From Thalassomonas sp. RHCl1 (GTDB lineage Bacteria; Pseudomonadota; Gammaproteobacteria; Enterobacterales; Alteromonadaceae): a stretch of DNA of 64,000 nucleotides. The DNA lies in the NCBI RefSeq assembly GCF_947387555.1, contig NZ_CANDNZ010000003.1, forward strand, positions 434,001 to 498,000, given 5' to 3'. Positions 33,637 through 43,031 of the stretch are shown here, in pieces (position 1 is the first letter of the stretch; the number at the start of each line of letters is the position of its first letter). The translations under genes and the position numbers were made by a program. The notes under the pieces are model-generated. The model saw nothing but the letters and a program-made list of their open reading frames with translations, did not search any database and was not told where the DNA came from.

Positions 33637-35649
33637 TTAAAAAAGTATACTCAGCTGGTAACTTATTGAACGTCCTTGGGTAATTGGCACCTGGTTAACA
33701 CCACGGCGCCTGACGTATTCGGCCATATTGACTTGCTCTTTGGTCAGGTTATTCACTTTGATATTATGAGATAACTGATAGCCAGCCAGGCGCTGTGTAT
33801 AGCTGGCATTGATATCTAACGTGATTGAGGAGTTGATGGGAAACTCAGGCCCACGACTGCTGCTGCGATAGCTAAGCATGGCTGCCAGGGTGACATTATG
33901 CCAGGGCTTATTCAAACCCAGGGAGAGGTAATAGTTAGGAACAAACTTAAAATTATAATGCTCATCCCTGCCTGCTTTATCTCCATCGTCACCGTCCAGA
34001 TAATTAGCACTTAACATGGCCCCCCAATTGTTCAGGCTCTGGTAGCGGGTCTCTATTTCTATGCCATAACCGGTAAACTCTTCGCCGTTATTGTAAATAT
34101 TTACGTTGGGGGCAACAGTGCCGTCTTCGAGTATGAGATCGCCTATTCGCCTGAATATTTTATTATCATAAAAGGCATAATAAGCTGTTGCCTGCAAGGA
34201 CCAGTTTGGCGCGACAGACAGATAAGAAACTTCAAAAGAATCACTGGTTTCGGGATTTAACTCCCGGTTACCATGAACACCTGCGCCGATATCAATAAAG
34301 AAAAGTTCGAAGATGGAGGGTGAACGATATGATTGAGCCGCAATAAATTTTATCCGTTGTTTTGCTGATAAATCATAACGGTAACTTAGTCGCCCGGACA
34401 GGTTGCTGCCGAAAAGTTCATTTTCGGTGTTTCGAACACCAAACAGCCAATGATGCTTACTGTGGTTTACGCCTAATTGACTCCAAAAAGCATAAGAAGA
34501 AAGACTTCTGCCGGTTATGTTCTGCCCCAGTATAAAGTTTCCGGCAAAGTCATAATTAGAAAAATCCAGGCTCCTGCGCGTGTCATAGTCTACACCTAGC
34601 TCTAAAGAATAGCTGTCGGTTAACACCTTATTAAAACTGAGCTGATGATGTATTCTCCTGCTTTTTCTACGGCTTGATTCTCTTTTGTCGGCAAAGCGGT
34701 AATAGCTTTTTTCGGTTCTGTCGTAGGCGAAAAGGTAGTTGAGTTTGCCTTGCTCCCCAAACTCGTTTTCATAGCCATAACTGAACATATAGCCTTCATT
34801 TTTCAGCGGACCGCCGGCTCTACTGAAAAAAGGAACAAAAGCAAAAAAGTTTTCATCAATTTCATAGGCATTGGCCAGTATTTTATGCTTGCCGTGTGTC
34901 AACACTGCACTGATATTGTCGTTATCGATGAAATCGGTGACTTGAGCGGTTTCTTGGTTTTCAGCGGTAAAATCTCTTTGCTGTTTAGCCTGCCGTTTTT
35001 TTGAGAGCGCAAGAAAGAGTTTACTTTGTTCAAACACATCAAAATTTTGCGAATAATTCAGTACATGATGACTATGATTACCAAGCTGAAAATTAGCATT
35101 GGCGTATGCCGGACGTTGATCTTTAAGCTTAATATTGATAACACCGCTATAGGCATTAGTGCCGTACAATACCGAACTCGGGCCTTTAAGTACCTCAATG
35201 CGTTCAACATCACGAATATTGATGCGGTTGAGTTTATTATCGCTATAAGTCCCATCCCAACTGGGCACATCATTGATCATCACCAGTACCTTGTTGGCAT
35301 AATTGTCCTGCAACACTCCCCTGATAGTGGTTAAATTCTTTTGAAAATAGCTGTGGATCACTTCTACGCCGGCAAGCTTACTGATGGCACCTGAAATCGA
35401 TTGGTAACCATAAGTCTGGATATCCTTGGCAGTAATCACCGATACCGTAGACCCGGTATCTAACAGAGATTCCGGCTGCGTAGAGGCTACAGTGATCGGT
35501 ATTGCCAATAACTGCTCAAGACTCAAACTAAACAGGTCATCATCACTGGACTGCTGTGATAAGTTGGCCTTGGCATAACAACAAGATGTGCAGACAAAAA
35601 GAATGGAAGTAATGTTATTGATGACTCGGCCAAAGAAAAAACCATGCAT
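33637..35649 (-). CDS. TonB-dependent receptor, siderophore/vitamin type
   Basis: A 670-residue outer-membrane receptor with a signal region (about 1-28), a TonB-box-like start of the mature protein (about LAIPITVAST), a plug (about 50-165: TVSVITAKDIQTYGYQSIS, VEVIHSYFQKNLTTIRG, VERIEVLKGPSSVLYGTNA, GVINIKL) and a barrel ending in Phe (QLSILF). GAGG lies before ATG. The ligand is unknown; no siderophore or cobalamin riboswitch was seen upstream. It is about 290 bp from the helicase. Confidence 0.9.
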   Translation of the reverse strand: MHGFFFGRVINNITSILFVCTSCCYAKANLSQQSSDDDLFSLSLEQLLAIPITVASTQPESLLDTGSTVSVITAKDIQTYGYQSISGAISKLAGVEVIHSYFQKNLTTIRGVLQDNYANKVLVMINDVPSWDGTYSDNKLNRINIRDVERIEVLKGPSSVLYGTNAYSGVINIKLKDQRPAYANANFQLGNHSHHVLNYSQNFDVFEQSKLFLALSKKRQAKQQRDFTAENQETAQVTDFIDNDNISAVLTHGKHKILANAYEIDENFFAFVPFFSRAGGPLKNEGYMFSYGYENEFGEQGKLNYLFAYDRTEKSYYRFADKRESSRRKSRRIHHQLSFNKVLTDSYSLELGVDYDTRRSLDFSNYDFAGNFILGQNITGRSLSSYAFWSQLGVNHSKHHWLFGVRNTENELFGSNLSGRLSYRYDLSAKQRIKFIAAQSYRSPSIFELFFIDIGAGVHGNRELNPETSDSFEVSYLSVAPNWSLQATAYYAFYDNKIFRRIGDLILEDGTVAPNVNIYNNGEEFTGYGIEIETRYQSLNNWGAMLSANYLDGDDGDKAGRDEHYNFKFVPNYYLSLGLNKPWHNVTLAAMLSYRSSSRGPEFPINSSITLDINASYTQRLAGYQLSHNIKVNNLTKEQVNMAEYVRRRGVNQVPITQGRSISYQLSILF

Positions 35650-36056
35650 GCGTACAACCTCATTTTAGGCTTTTACTCCGGCTATGATTAGCGCGGCATT
35701 AACCACTGCATCATAGTACCAGCAGAAACTTATGTTGTTCTTTTTCTTCAGATGGAATTTGCTAAATGCCTTCAGCCAAAATAAACAACATAAGCGCTCT
35801 AAAGCCCCAACAGCTAACAAGATCAAGTAAAGAAGATAAATGCTGGTTTTGCATTAAATTTAATAACACAACAGAGCCGTTATCCCCTCATAAACGAAAA
35901 AAGCCATATTTGTCGTATGATTACGCCTTAAACACCCGATACATCAAAAACTCAAATTTATAGCTGATTATTCTTATCGTAAAAATGCAATTTTGTTTAT
36001 CGCCAAAAGCGACAGGTGCTAGAATGCGCACATCAAAAAAATTAATAGGATGAGTT
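35650..36056. other. Gene-free stretch before the FKBP gene
   Basis: It holds the divergent promoters of the TonB receptor and FKBP genes. A 65-codon frame at 35766-35963 is Lys/Asn-rich without a ribosome site and was not accepted. Confidence 0.5.
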
Positions 36057-36527
36057 ATGAAATATGTTGTTTTAGCTGTCGTTATTGCACTGGTGGTATT
36101 TTATTTCACCAGAAGCGCAAATAATAAGAAAGTCGCGGTTGAAAACATTGCTATCGGCAAAGACTTTTTAGCAAAAAACAAGGCGATTGAGGGGGTTACT
36201 GAAACGGCTTCCGGGTTGCAATATCAAGTTTTGCAAAAAGGCGAAGGAACTGAGCATCCCACTGCCCGTTCAAAAGTAAAAGTGCATTATCATGGCTCTT
36301 TAATAGACGGCACTGTTTTTGACAGCTCGGTAGAGCGCGGCACGCCCATCAGCTTTGGTCTAAACCAGGTGATACGCGGCTGGACCGAAGGGGTTCAGTT
36401 AATGGTGGTTGGTGATAAATTTAAGTTTTTCATCCCGGCAGAGTTAGGCTACGGCAATAGGGCCGCCGGAAAAATAGCGCCCGGTTCCATGCTTATTTTT
36501 GAAGTAGAACTGTTGGAAATCCAATAA
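36057..36527 (+). CDS. FKBP-type peptidyl-prolyl isomerase, membrane-anchored
   Basis: The 156-residue protein has an uncleaved N-terminal hydrophobic anchor (about 1-19) and an FKBP domain (about 55-155) with KVKVHYHGSLIDGTVFDSS, IRGWTEGVQLMVVGDKFKF, IPAELGYGNRAAG and MLIFEVELLEI. FkpA/FklB-like enzymes speed Pro isomerisation in periplasmic protein folding. AGGA is 7 bases before ATG and a strong terminator follows, so it is a single-gene unit. Confidence 0.93.
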   Translation: MKYVVLAVVIALVVFYFTRSANNKKVAVENIAIGKDFLAKNKAIEGVTETASGLQYQVLQKGEGTEHPTARSKVKVHYHGSLIDGTVFDSSVERGTPISFGLNQVIRGWTEGVQLMVVGDKFKFFIPAELGYGNRAAGKIAPGSMLIFEVELLEIQ

Positions 36528-36544
36528 TTCAATGAATTATTATC

Positions 36545-36576
36545 AGGCACTTTCAGGTTGAAAGTGCCTTATTTTC
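36545..36576 (+). terminator. Rho-independent terminator of the FKBP gene
   Basis: AGGCACTTTCA (36545-36555) pairs perfectly with TGAAAGTGCCT (36559-36569) around a GGT loop, followed by TATTTTC, 17 bp after the stop codon. Confidence 0.9.
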
Positions 36577-36692
36577 GAGGAGATAAATCTTTTAAGCTCC
36601 ATCTCTGTCAGCTTTTGGAAAAAGCAGCAAAGCTCAAGAATGTCTCATTTGGAGTTATCCTTTTCTCAAAAGACTTAAATACCAGAAGCAGA

Positions 36693-37310
36693 CTAAGAGA
36701 AAAACTCTCTGCGCCTCATCAGTAACAGCGCAAACATCGACATACCAAACAATAAAGCAGGCGCCGGCTCCGAGACGGCTTGCGGGTCATTATTATCGCC
36801 GGTACCGGTTAACGACAAATCATCCACTAAAAACCAGATACCAAAATCTAAATGCAGCTCATCGATGGCCCCTTGCTGGGCTTCAAAATACTTGTAGCTG
36901 CCATTTAACGCGGTATCTACTTCCCAGACAAGATTGCCGTTGTTGTAACCTTTCATCGTACCAAAAAGTCCATCGGGACCACCTGAATTTGGCGGCGAAG
37001 GATATTGTTTTGCCCATAAACCGTCAAAAATGAAATCATCGCCATTCTCCTGGGAAATAATGCCCATGCCCTTATGGTCGTTTAGCATGGCAAACTCACC
37101 GGAGTGCGCACCGTGGTTCCATGGGGAGTCGACAACATCAATCCAGTTCAAGGTATAATTAAAGACAAAGCCTTTGTATGAATAAATTTCAGTATATGAA
37201 TTTTGAATACTGCCGCCGGGAATGTCATCAAAGGTCAGCAGCGTAGCCTTGGCCTGAAACCCCAAAGCAAACATGAATATGGTTATGCACGAAATAAAAG
37301 CGTTTTTCAT
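36693..37310 (-). CDS. PEP-CTERM sorted secreted protein
   Basis: The start is ATG 37308-37310 with AAGGATG upstream, giving 205 residues. It has a signal peptide (about 1-23), a secreted body with Gly/Asn-rich beta pattern (TFDDIPGGSIQNSYTEI and WFLVDDLSLTGTG), and a C-terminal PEP-CTERM signal: SEPAPALLFGMSMFALLLMRRR. Exosortase recognises the P-E-P-like motif plus hydrophobic helix plus basic end and moves the protein to the cell surface or extracellular matrix. Here the motif is E-P-A-P. No exosortase gene is in the window. Confidence 0.85.
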   Translation of the reverse strand: MKNAFISCITIFMFALGFQAKATLLTFDDIPGGSIQNSYTEIYSYKGFVFNYTLNWIDVVDSPWNHGAHSGEFAMLNDHKGMGIISQENGDDFIFDGLWAKQYPSPPNSGGPDGLFGTMKGYNNGNLVWEVDTALNGSYKYFEAQQGAIDELHLDFGIWFLVDDLSLTGTGDNNDPQAVSEPAPALLFGMSMFALLLMRRREFFS

Positions 37311-37426
37311 TTTTACATCCTTAATAAAATTATTAGTAACTTTCACTACATAGAGCAAATACCATAAGGCAAAAAGCATTCCAGCTTAAACGTCAAAATT
37401 CAAGCACTTACAGCTTAAAGATCACA

Positions 37427-37457
37427 AGAGGCTTCAACCCCTTGTGTTGAAGCCTCT
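37427..37457. terminator. Hairpin terminator after the di-haem peroxidase gene
   Basis: AGAGGCTTCAAC (37427-37438) pairs perfectly with GTTGAAGCCTCT (37446-37457) around a 7-base loop, 48 bp past the stop of the leftward peroxidase gene. The minus strand continues TGTGATCTTT; the T-tract is modest. Confidence 0.7.
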
Positions 37458-37505
37458 TTAAATCACACCAGGAAAAAGCCGGCAAGCTGTCCTGATTCGA
37501 GTGTT

Positions 37506-39344
37506 CTATAAGACGTTACCGTCCTTATCTACCGCATCAAGTTGATTGCCGTCCGGGCCGCCGTCTCTTGGCGGGATCAAAACATTGATCTCATTGCTGC
37601 CCGGCAGCGCACTCTTATCGGTCAGGGTGCGAAGAAATGCCGCCAGTTGGCTCACCTCTTCCTGGGTAAAGCCCCGGATCAGCGCATCCGGTCCACGGCC
37701 GGAACGGGCCACGGATTCGGCATTGGCCGCCAGCAGATATTCACCGCCGCCGCCGACAACCGTATCGCATTCCTGCTCGGTTAAATGGGCAAACTGGGGC
37801 AGCTGACAGGTTTCCTTGTCTCCATAAAATGCGGTCAACGAGCCGGTGGCATCATTATAATGTTCAACCACATCTTCCAGGGTGGAAAACACGCCTTTAT
37901 CCCCGTAAGGCCCTGTGATACCGATATTTAGCAGGCTCGGCATACGGAACTGAAGTCCATCTCTGTTGCCGTCGGCCACAGCATTGATGCCGATTTGCGG
38001 ATAGAAAGGCCCGCGGGTTCTTTCCGGGCTGAAAAACACCCCATCATGACAGTTGGCACAACCGGCACCGGCATAGAAAAACAGCGCACCGCGCTTTTCA
38101 TCTTCGTTCAGGCTGTCGAGATCACCGTCAAGGTAGTCGAAGAAAGGGTTGTCGATAAAGAGGAAGGATGCTTCATAGGCCGCCAGCGCCCGGGCGACAC
38201 GGGTAAAGTTGATATCTTCACTGCCAAAGGCCTGGTTGAATTCATCTTTCCAGTTCGGCTCTAACTTAGTGGCTATGTACTCGCGGTAGCTCTGGGGCGA
38301 TTCAAAGTCACTGCTGTCGCCCATTTCTGCCGGGGCAGTCACCGGGAAGTGCGCCTGGGCGATCAACAGCCTTAACGGATCGGTATTATCAACCTCGTTA
38401 TTAACCATGTCGCTAACATCGCTTTCCGGTGTGACAATTCTGTCAGGAGTTGACACACCGACCAGCTCGGGAGCGTTGGATTTGTCGATCTTGATGCGCT
38501 GATCCCAGAACATGCTCTCAACCCATAACGCCGAATTACAGATTTGCGGCGAGTTACGGCCAACTTCGGGCACAACATTACCGTCGCTGCGGCCAAGTCC
38601 AAGCAGCTCAGGATTATCGGCACTGACCCCAATCGGCAGTGACAGGCCGTCGCTGCCGCAGCCCAGGGCAGGATGATGACAGGAAGAGCAGGAGGTATCA
38701 TCGTTCTGGCTTAAAGTTTTACTGTGAAAAAGGCGCATGCCCAGCTCGATCAGCGCGGGATCTTCCTGGCGTCTTAAGCGGGCAACATAGGCTCTGATAT
38801 TCTCAAGCCCAGGTTTAAGCTGGTAATGTTCAATTGCCGTGGCCAGGCATTCATCGAGCTTTTCTGTCGGAATGTCCGCCAGCGCCGGTCGATCGCGGTC
38901 AGTGTAACCTTCACAGGCATCGGTTAGCCTCATACCGCCCAGACTGAAACCTGCGCCGTTTTGCATGCCATCGTTGTCATCACTGACCAGGGTTTTGGCG
39001 GTATCGGTATTGCTCGGTTCACTTCTGCTTTTGCTACTGCCCAAGGTGATAACATGGTAGCTGTAGCGGCTATCAGCACTCAGCCCGCTATCGAGAAAAG
39101 TGGTTTCTTTGGTCGAGCCAACCTTTTTACCGTCGCGATAAATCCGGTAGCTCTTCACGTCGCTGCTATCTTGCGGAGCTTGCCAGGACAAGTGTATTTC
39201 ACTTGCCGAATGGGTGTTGACGATCAATTGTTGCGGGCTGGTCTCACCAGCCTGCCCCGCTGCTGACATAAGCAACAGCAACGGGAGAAATAGACGAATA
39301 AGTATATGAATAGAACTTTGCTTGACTGTTAAGTGTATATTCAT
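37506..39344 (-). CDS. Di-haem cytochrome c peroxidase/MauG-like protein with fibronectin-III domain
   Basis: The 612-residue secreted protein has a signal peptide (1-32), a fibronectin type III domain (about 35-115, HLSWQAPQDSS, YRIYRDGKK), then a peroxidase body with two haem-binding motifs, C219SSC222H223 and C429ANC432H433. That makes it a CCP/MauG family member; such enzymes reduce peroxide or oxidise a protein partner in the periplasm or outside. AAGGAAAG precedes ATG. The FnIII fusion suggests surface or polysaccharide contact. An 11-bp-period direct repeat lies about 200 bp upstream. Confidence 0.88.
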   Translation of the reverse strand: MNIHLTVKQSSIHILIRLFLPLLLLMSAAGQAGETSPQQLIVNTHSASEIHLSWQAPQDSSDVKSYRIYRDGKKVGSTKETTFLDSGLSADSRYSYHVITLGSSKSRSEPSNTDTAKTLVSDDNDGMQNGAGFSLGGMRLTDACEGYTDRDRPALADIPTEKLDECLATAIEHYQLKPGLENIRAYVARLRRQEDPALIELGMRLFHSKTLSQNDDTSCSSCHHPALGCGSDGLSLPIGVSADNPELLGLGRSDGNVVPEVGRNSPQICNSALWVESMFWDQRIKIDKSNAPELVGVSTPDRIVTPESDVSDMVNNEVDNTDPLRLLIAQAHFPVTAPAEMGDSSDFESPQSYREYIATKLEPNWKDEFNQAFGSEDINFTRVARALAAYEASFLFIDNPFFDYLDGDLDSLNEDEKRGALFFYAGAGCANCHDGVFFSPERTRGPFYPQIGINAVADGNRDGLQFRMPSLLNIGITGPYGDKGVFSTLEDVVEHYNDATGSLTAFYGDKETCQLPQFAHLTEQECDTVVGGGGEYLLAANAESVARSGRGPDALIRGFTQEEVSQLAAFLRTLTDKSALPGSNEINVLIPPRDGGPDGNQLDAVDKDGNVL

Positions 39345-39483
39345 TGGTTGCTTTCCTTAAATGTATGGCACTCAACAAGCTTGTTAAGCACCCTGATGCG
39401 TGTTGACGCACTTAATACAAAATACTCGCTAATTTTTGTATTGAAACTATGGGGCCAATGGCAATAAAGCCAATAGGCACGGC

Positions 39484-39508
39484 ACCAACTGGCATAACGC
39501 CAGTTGGT
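39484..39508. other. Near-perfect 10-bp inverted repeat in the peroxidase 5' region
   Basis: ACCAACTGGC and GCCAGTTGGT flank a 5-base ATAAC spacer. No T-tract follows on either strand. It lies about 140 bp before the leftward peroxidase gene, and the preceding 40 bases repeat GCCAAT/GGC elements. It may be a transcript leader hairpin or an operator. Confidence 0.5.
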
Positions 39509-39539
39509 CTTAGGGGGGCAAACAAAAGATACAATTAAA

Positions 39540-39558
39540 ATATGCAGTGAATATGCAG
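39540..39558. promoter_or_regulatory. Direct repeat ATATGCAG-TGA-ATATGCAG, candidate OmpR-type site
   Basis: ATATGCAG occurs at 39540-39547 and again at 39551-39558 with an 11-bp period, the tandem half-site spacing used by OmpR/PhoB response regulators. It lies between the response-regulator stop codon and the peroxidase promoter region. A related copy is at 43032-43050, on the other side of the kinase/regulator genes. Confidence 0.5.
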
Positions 39559-39610
39559 AAAGGGAACTATTTCAGTTAGTTGACCGAAAAATAAAGCATA
39601 AAATGACCAA

Positions 39611-40282
39611 TTATATGGCTTCGAACTTGTAGCCGGCACCATAAATGGAGCGAATAAAATCATGCTCTAGCGGCAATTGGCTTAATTTCTTACGTAAATT
39701 TCGGATATGGCTGTCCACGGTCCGGTCAGAAACATCGCGGTAATCCTGATAAACCAGATCGATAATTTGCCCACGGGAATAAATTCGGCTTGGGTTGGCG
39801 TAAAGCAAATGGAACAAGGCAAATTCTATCGCCGTCAATTCTACCGCCTGCCCCTGGTAGTTCAGACAAAAACTGTCGCTGTCCAGGATTAACTTTCCCG
39901 CCGCATTAGCGAGCTTGCCAAAGCGGCGTAAATTGGCTTTTACCCGGGCAACCACTTCTTTAACGCTATAGGGCTTGCAGACATAATCATCCGCCCCTAT
40001 TTCCAGGCCGATGAGGCGGTCAACTTCTTCTATTTTGGCGGTGGCCATAATAATCGGCACTTCGGAAAATGCCCTCACCTCCCGACAAATTTCCAGGCCG
40101 TCTTTCCCCGGCAGGTGAATATCGAGAATGATCAGCGTCGGCGTATTACTTTTCACCCAGCCGACAACCTCGTTGCCGTCACTCAAATGCTTGGTGATAA
40201 AGCCCGCCGCCTGCAGATAAGTGGCGACAATATCTGCAATATCAAGATCATCTTCAACAATTAATATCATTTGTCCGTTCAT
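39611..40282 (-). CDS. OmpR/PhoB-family response regulator
   Basis: The 223-residue protein has a receiver domain (about 5-118) with acidic pair D11-D12, phospho-acceptor D54 in IILDIHLPG and Lys in VCKPYS, and a C-terminal winged helix (about 130-222) with LTAIEFALFHLLYANPSRIY, SDRTVDSHIRNLRKKL and IYGAGYKFE. It starts 2 bp after the stop of the sensor kinase gene, so the two are translated together. Likely targets are genes next to the ATATGCAG direct repeats. Confidence 0.93.
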   Translation of the reverse strand: MNGQMILIVEDDLDIADIVATYLQAAGFITKHLSDGNEVVGWVKSNTPTLIILDIHLPGKDGLEICREVRAFSEVPIIMATAKIEEVDRLIGLEIGADDYVCKPYSVKEVVARVKANLRRFGKLANAAGKLILDSDSFCLNYQGQAVELTAIEFALFHLLYANPSRIYSRGQIIDLVYQDYRDVSDRTVDSHIRNLRKKLSQLPLEHDFIRSIYGAGYKFEAI

Positions 40283-40284
40283 GT

Positions 40285-42468
40285 TTATTCATCCGCCAGC
40301 GGCATTGTTATGTTAATACACAAGCCCCCCAAGTTTGAAAGTGACGCACCGATCTGCCCCTGGTGAGCTTCGATTATTTGCTTACATATATGTAACCCCA
40401 AACCACTGCTTTCCGTTGACATGGCTTGTGTCGTTATACTGCAATAACTATGATTAAACAAATCACTCAACTCACTTTCTGCCACCGCAGGGGCACTGTC
40501 TTTGATAAGCAATTCAACCGTTTGCTGGTGCTGCCTGGCAATAATAGTTAATTTTCCCGGTTGATGCGTATAACGCAGCGAATTTTTAATAATATTGGCA
40601 AACACTTGCGATAAACGACCCGGATCGGCAATCACGATTGCCGTGCCTTCGAGCTTAATCGAGGTTCTAAAAGACAGCCCTTTGGACTCCACCAGCGGCC
40701 GGTAGGCATTTATTTCCTGTTGCAGCCAAGACTTAAACAACAGCGCCTCAGGGTTTAAGCTCAAAGCCCCCATTTCCAATAACGATACCTGGCGTAAATC
40801 CTCAATACTAGTGGTCAGCTCCGCCAGGCGCTGATTGAGAATATCATGTGCCTGTTCGGGGTTTTTTACCATGCCGTCTTTCAGGGCTTCTAAATGTATC
40901 TGGATCACAGTGATCGGGTTTTTCAGATCATGGGCAACATTGGCGATAAACTGATTTTTTTGCTCCATCAGCGCCATAGCCAGCTTCGACTGCTCCAGGG
41001 CAATATGCTTTTTCTGGCTTTGACGTAAATAGAAAAAACTAAACAAAGCAAACAGACAAAGTGCGCTCATACCGGCATAAAACCACAGCCTTTGTTGCTC
41101 AGCTTGCTGCAATTGCACCTGGTTTTGCTTTTCCAATAGCTGTTGCTTGACCAGCGCGGTGTTTTTCTGGGCATTAAGTAAATTTATTTCATTTTGCTGC
41201 TGTTGCACGCTTTGTTCATCTTTAACTTTCGCTTTTTCACGTTCGAATTCTCGTAACTTCTTCAGGTAAAGTAGTGATTTAGCATAATCTCCCGCCTGTT
41301 CGTAAATACCACTGGCAGTTTCATATTTTTCGATATTCATGGCGATATGGCTAGTCTCGAAGGAGAGTGAAGCCTGAATACTTTTTACCGCCGATGGAAT
41401 ATCTCCTACGGCAAGGTAATAGTTGGCAAATGAAGTCTGCAGATCTTCATGAATCCGTTTAGAGTCAACATCTTTAACCAGGGCTTTTACTTTATTTAAG
41501 GTGCTGAGGCTGGCAGTAAAATTTTGCTGTTCAATGAATATTAAGACTTTTCCCAAATGCACTGTGGCTAAATCTTTTTTGCTCGAATGGTTCGCCATAT
41601 AGCCCAGCGCATTGTCCATATAAGCTATGCCGTCATCATATTGCTGTAACCGGTAATAGTTAAAGGCCATTTTATAGTTTAAAGAAGCCAGGCTTCTTGC
41701 TGATTCATGACCTAAACCCTGAGCTTTTTTAAAATATTGCTGTGCTTGTTGATAGTTCCCTATTTCATGATGGAGGGTGCCAAGGGCGGTGTAAGATAAA
41801 AATAACCCGGACTTGTCATCAAGCAACAATTGCTCTTTAATCGCTGACGTCAATGCCGGTAAGGCGGCTTTAATATTACCGTACGAGGAAAGATGACTGG
41901 CTTTAATCGCCAACATCCGGGCTGATTTTTTGAAGTTTTTTTCTTTTTTAAGGGTCTCAATCGCCAATTGAAAATAAGGTTCAAATTTTTCGAGATCGGG
42001 GATCAACGCAACATTATTGGCCGCTTCGGTGTATATATTCCCCAACAACTCAGGGACATACTCTTTTGCCAGCGGCAATAACTGCTGTTCAATGATTTTT
42101 AATGCCACATCATTTTTATCTACCATGCGCTCGCTTTTTGCTAGCAGCAGTAACCCCTGCGCATGGGCTTTATATAACTGATTTTCTTCTGCAATCAACG
42201 CCAGCTGTTGATAGCTCGCTTTAACACCGTCAAAATCTCTATTTTTCCGCTGTGCCCGCATCACAAACAACATAGCTTGCGCCGTTAATGCCGGTTGCTG
42301 CTGTTGCTGCACCGAAGACAGCAAGGCAAGTGCCTGTTGCTCGGCATCATCGTCTTTTAATGAAATTTTCGCGATCGCCTGCTGCAAAGTTTCCTGGCTA
42401 TGCTCAGCAAAAGTAAACGAAGAGAGACTTGCTAACAGTATAAAGGTGGCAAAAGAGAAACGTTTCAT
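40285..42468 (-). CDS. Sensor histidine kinase with periplasmic TPR domain
   Basis: Taking ATG 42466-42468 (a TTG 36 bp earlier lacks a ribosome site), the 727-residue protein has a signal/first membrane segment (about 1-20), a long TPR region (about 25-430) with units such as SYTALGTLHHEIGNYQQAQQYF in shortened view, a coiled coil (about 435-475), a membrane span (about 478-497: FYAGMSALCLFALFSFFY), HisKA with VAHDLKNPITV and HATPase with IKNSLRYTHQPG and SSGLGLHICKQI. The TPR sensor probably binds a protein or peptide in the periplasm. It forms an operon with the downstream response regulator. Confidence 0.9.
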   Translation of the reverse strand: MKRFSFATFILLASLSSFTFAEHSQETLQQAIAKISLKDDDAEQQALALLSSVQQQQQPALTAQAMLFVMRAQRKNRDFDGVKASYQQLALIAEENQLYKAHAQGLLLLAKSERMVDKNDVALKIIEQQLLPLAKEYVPELLGNIYTEAANNVALIPDLEKFEPYFQLAIETLKKEKNFKKSARMLAIKASHLSSYGNIKAALPALTSAIKEQLLLDDKSGLFLSYTALGTLHHEIGNYQQAQQYFKKAQGLGHESARSLASLNYKMAFNYYRLQQYDDGIAYMDNALGYMANHSSKKDLATVHLGKVLIFIEQQNFTASLSTLNKVKALVKDVDSKRIHEDLQTSFANYYLAVGDIPSAVKSIQASLSFETSHIAMNIEKYETASGIYEQAGDYAKSLLYLKKLREFEREKAKVKDEQSVQQQQNEINLLNAQKNTALVKQQLLEKQNQVQLQQAEQQRLWFYAGMSALCLFALFSFFYLRQSQKKHIALEQSKLAMALMEQKNQFIANVAHDLKNPITVIQIHLEALKDGMVKNPEQAHDILNQRLAELTTSIEDLRQVSLLEMGALSLNPEALLFKSWLQQEINAYRPLVESKGLSFRTSIKLEGTAIVIADPGRLSQVFANIIKNSLRYTHQPGKLTIIARQHQQTVELLIKDSAPAVAESELSDLFNHSYCSITTQAMSTESSGLGLHICKQIIEAHQGQIGASLSNLGGLCINITMPLADE

Positions 42469-42690
42469 CGGGCTGTATCGAAAGAAAAAAACGGATTTAA
42501 ACAAACCCGCTATTTTTAGTCAATGGCTTATCTTCTGGAAAAAACCGCATCAAGTGACGCCCCTCCTTAGCATGTTAATCTTTCGTATCTTAATGTTAAA
42601 CATAGCGTTATTATTAATATCCCCCTGCTTACTTTGCCTTGGTTTGCTTAATCATCAACCACCTTCAACAGCATTCAGGGGCAGTATTTA

Positions 42691-42870
42691 TTACCTTGAT
42701 TCTTTATCGCGGTTAAATAAAACATAGAGGGCTTGCGCCCGGGCTTCTCTTTTAGCATTTATCAAGGGCTTCGCCATGACTTTTGCAGCAGTTTGTTTTT
42801 CTTGGAGTTCTTCTACATTGACATCATTGTCAGAATGACTTTCCATAGATGAGAATGCTAATTTATTCAT
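42691..42870 (-). CDS. Small hypothetical protein upstream of the kinase gene
   Basis: ATG 42868-42870 opens a 59-60-residue frame; a TTAGGC stretch lies upstream as a weak ribosome site. The product has an acidic middle (DNDVNVEELQEKQTAAK) and a basic helical end (INAKREARAQALYVLFNRDKE in part). It is 222 bp before the kinase gene on the same strand. It could be a small regulatory partner; no family known. Confidence 0.45.
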   Translation of the reverse strand: MNKLAFSSMESHSDNDVNVEELQEKQTAAKVMAKPLINAKREARAQALYVLFNRDKESR

Positions 42871-43031
42871 GTAATGCCTAATGGTTTTTATTTGCAAGCA
42901 TATTCAACCTTAGTGCTTGTTCAGCGGTTTTTTTTTTTGACTGCCCGGACGGCAGGTTTCAATGATGATTACCGTTTTACTAAAAAGATAAAATAATTGG
43001 CGTTATGATTTTTCCCTATGATAAAAAAGAA

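Noticed and set aside
35766-35963. A 65-codon frame upstream of the FKBP gene
   Set aside because: Lacks a ribosome site and lies in the divergent promoter region of two real genes.
42925-42960. T11 run next to a CTGCC/GGCAG hairpin
   Set aside because: The T-run precedes the hairpin on the plus strand and becomes an A-run after it on the minus strand, so it is not a terminator on either.
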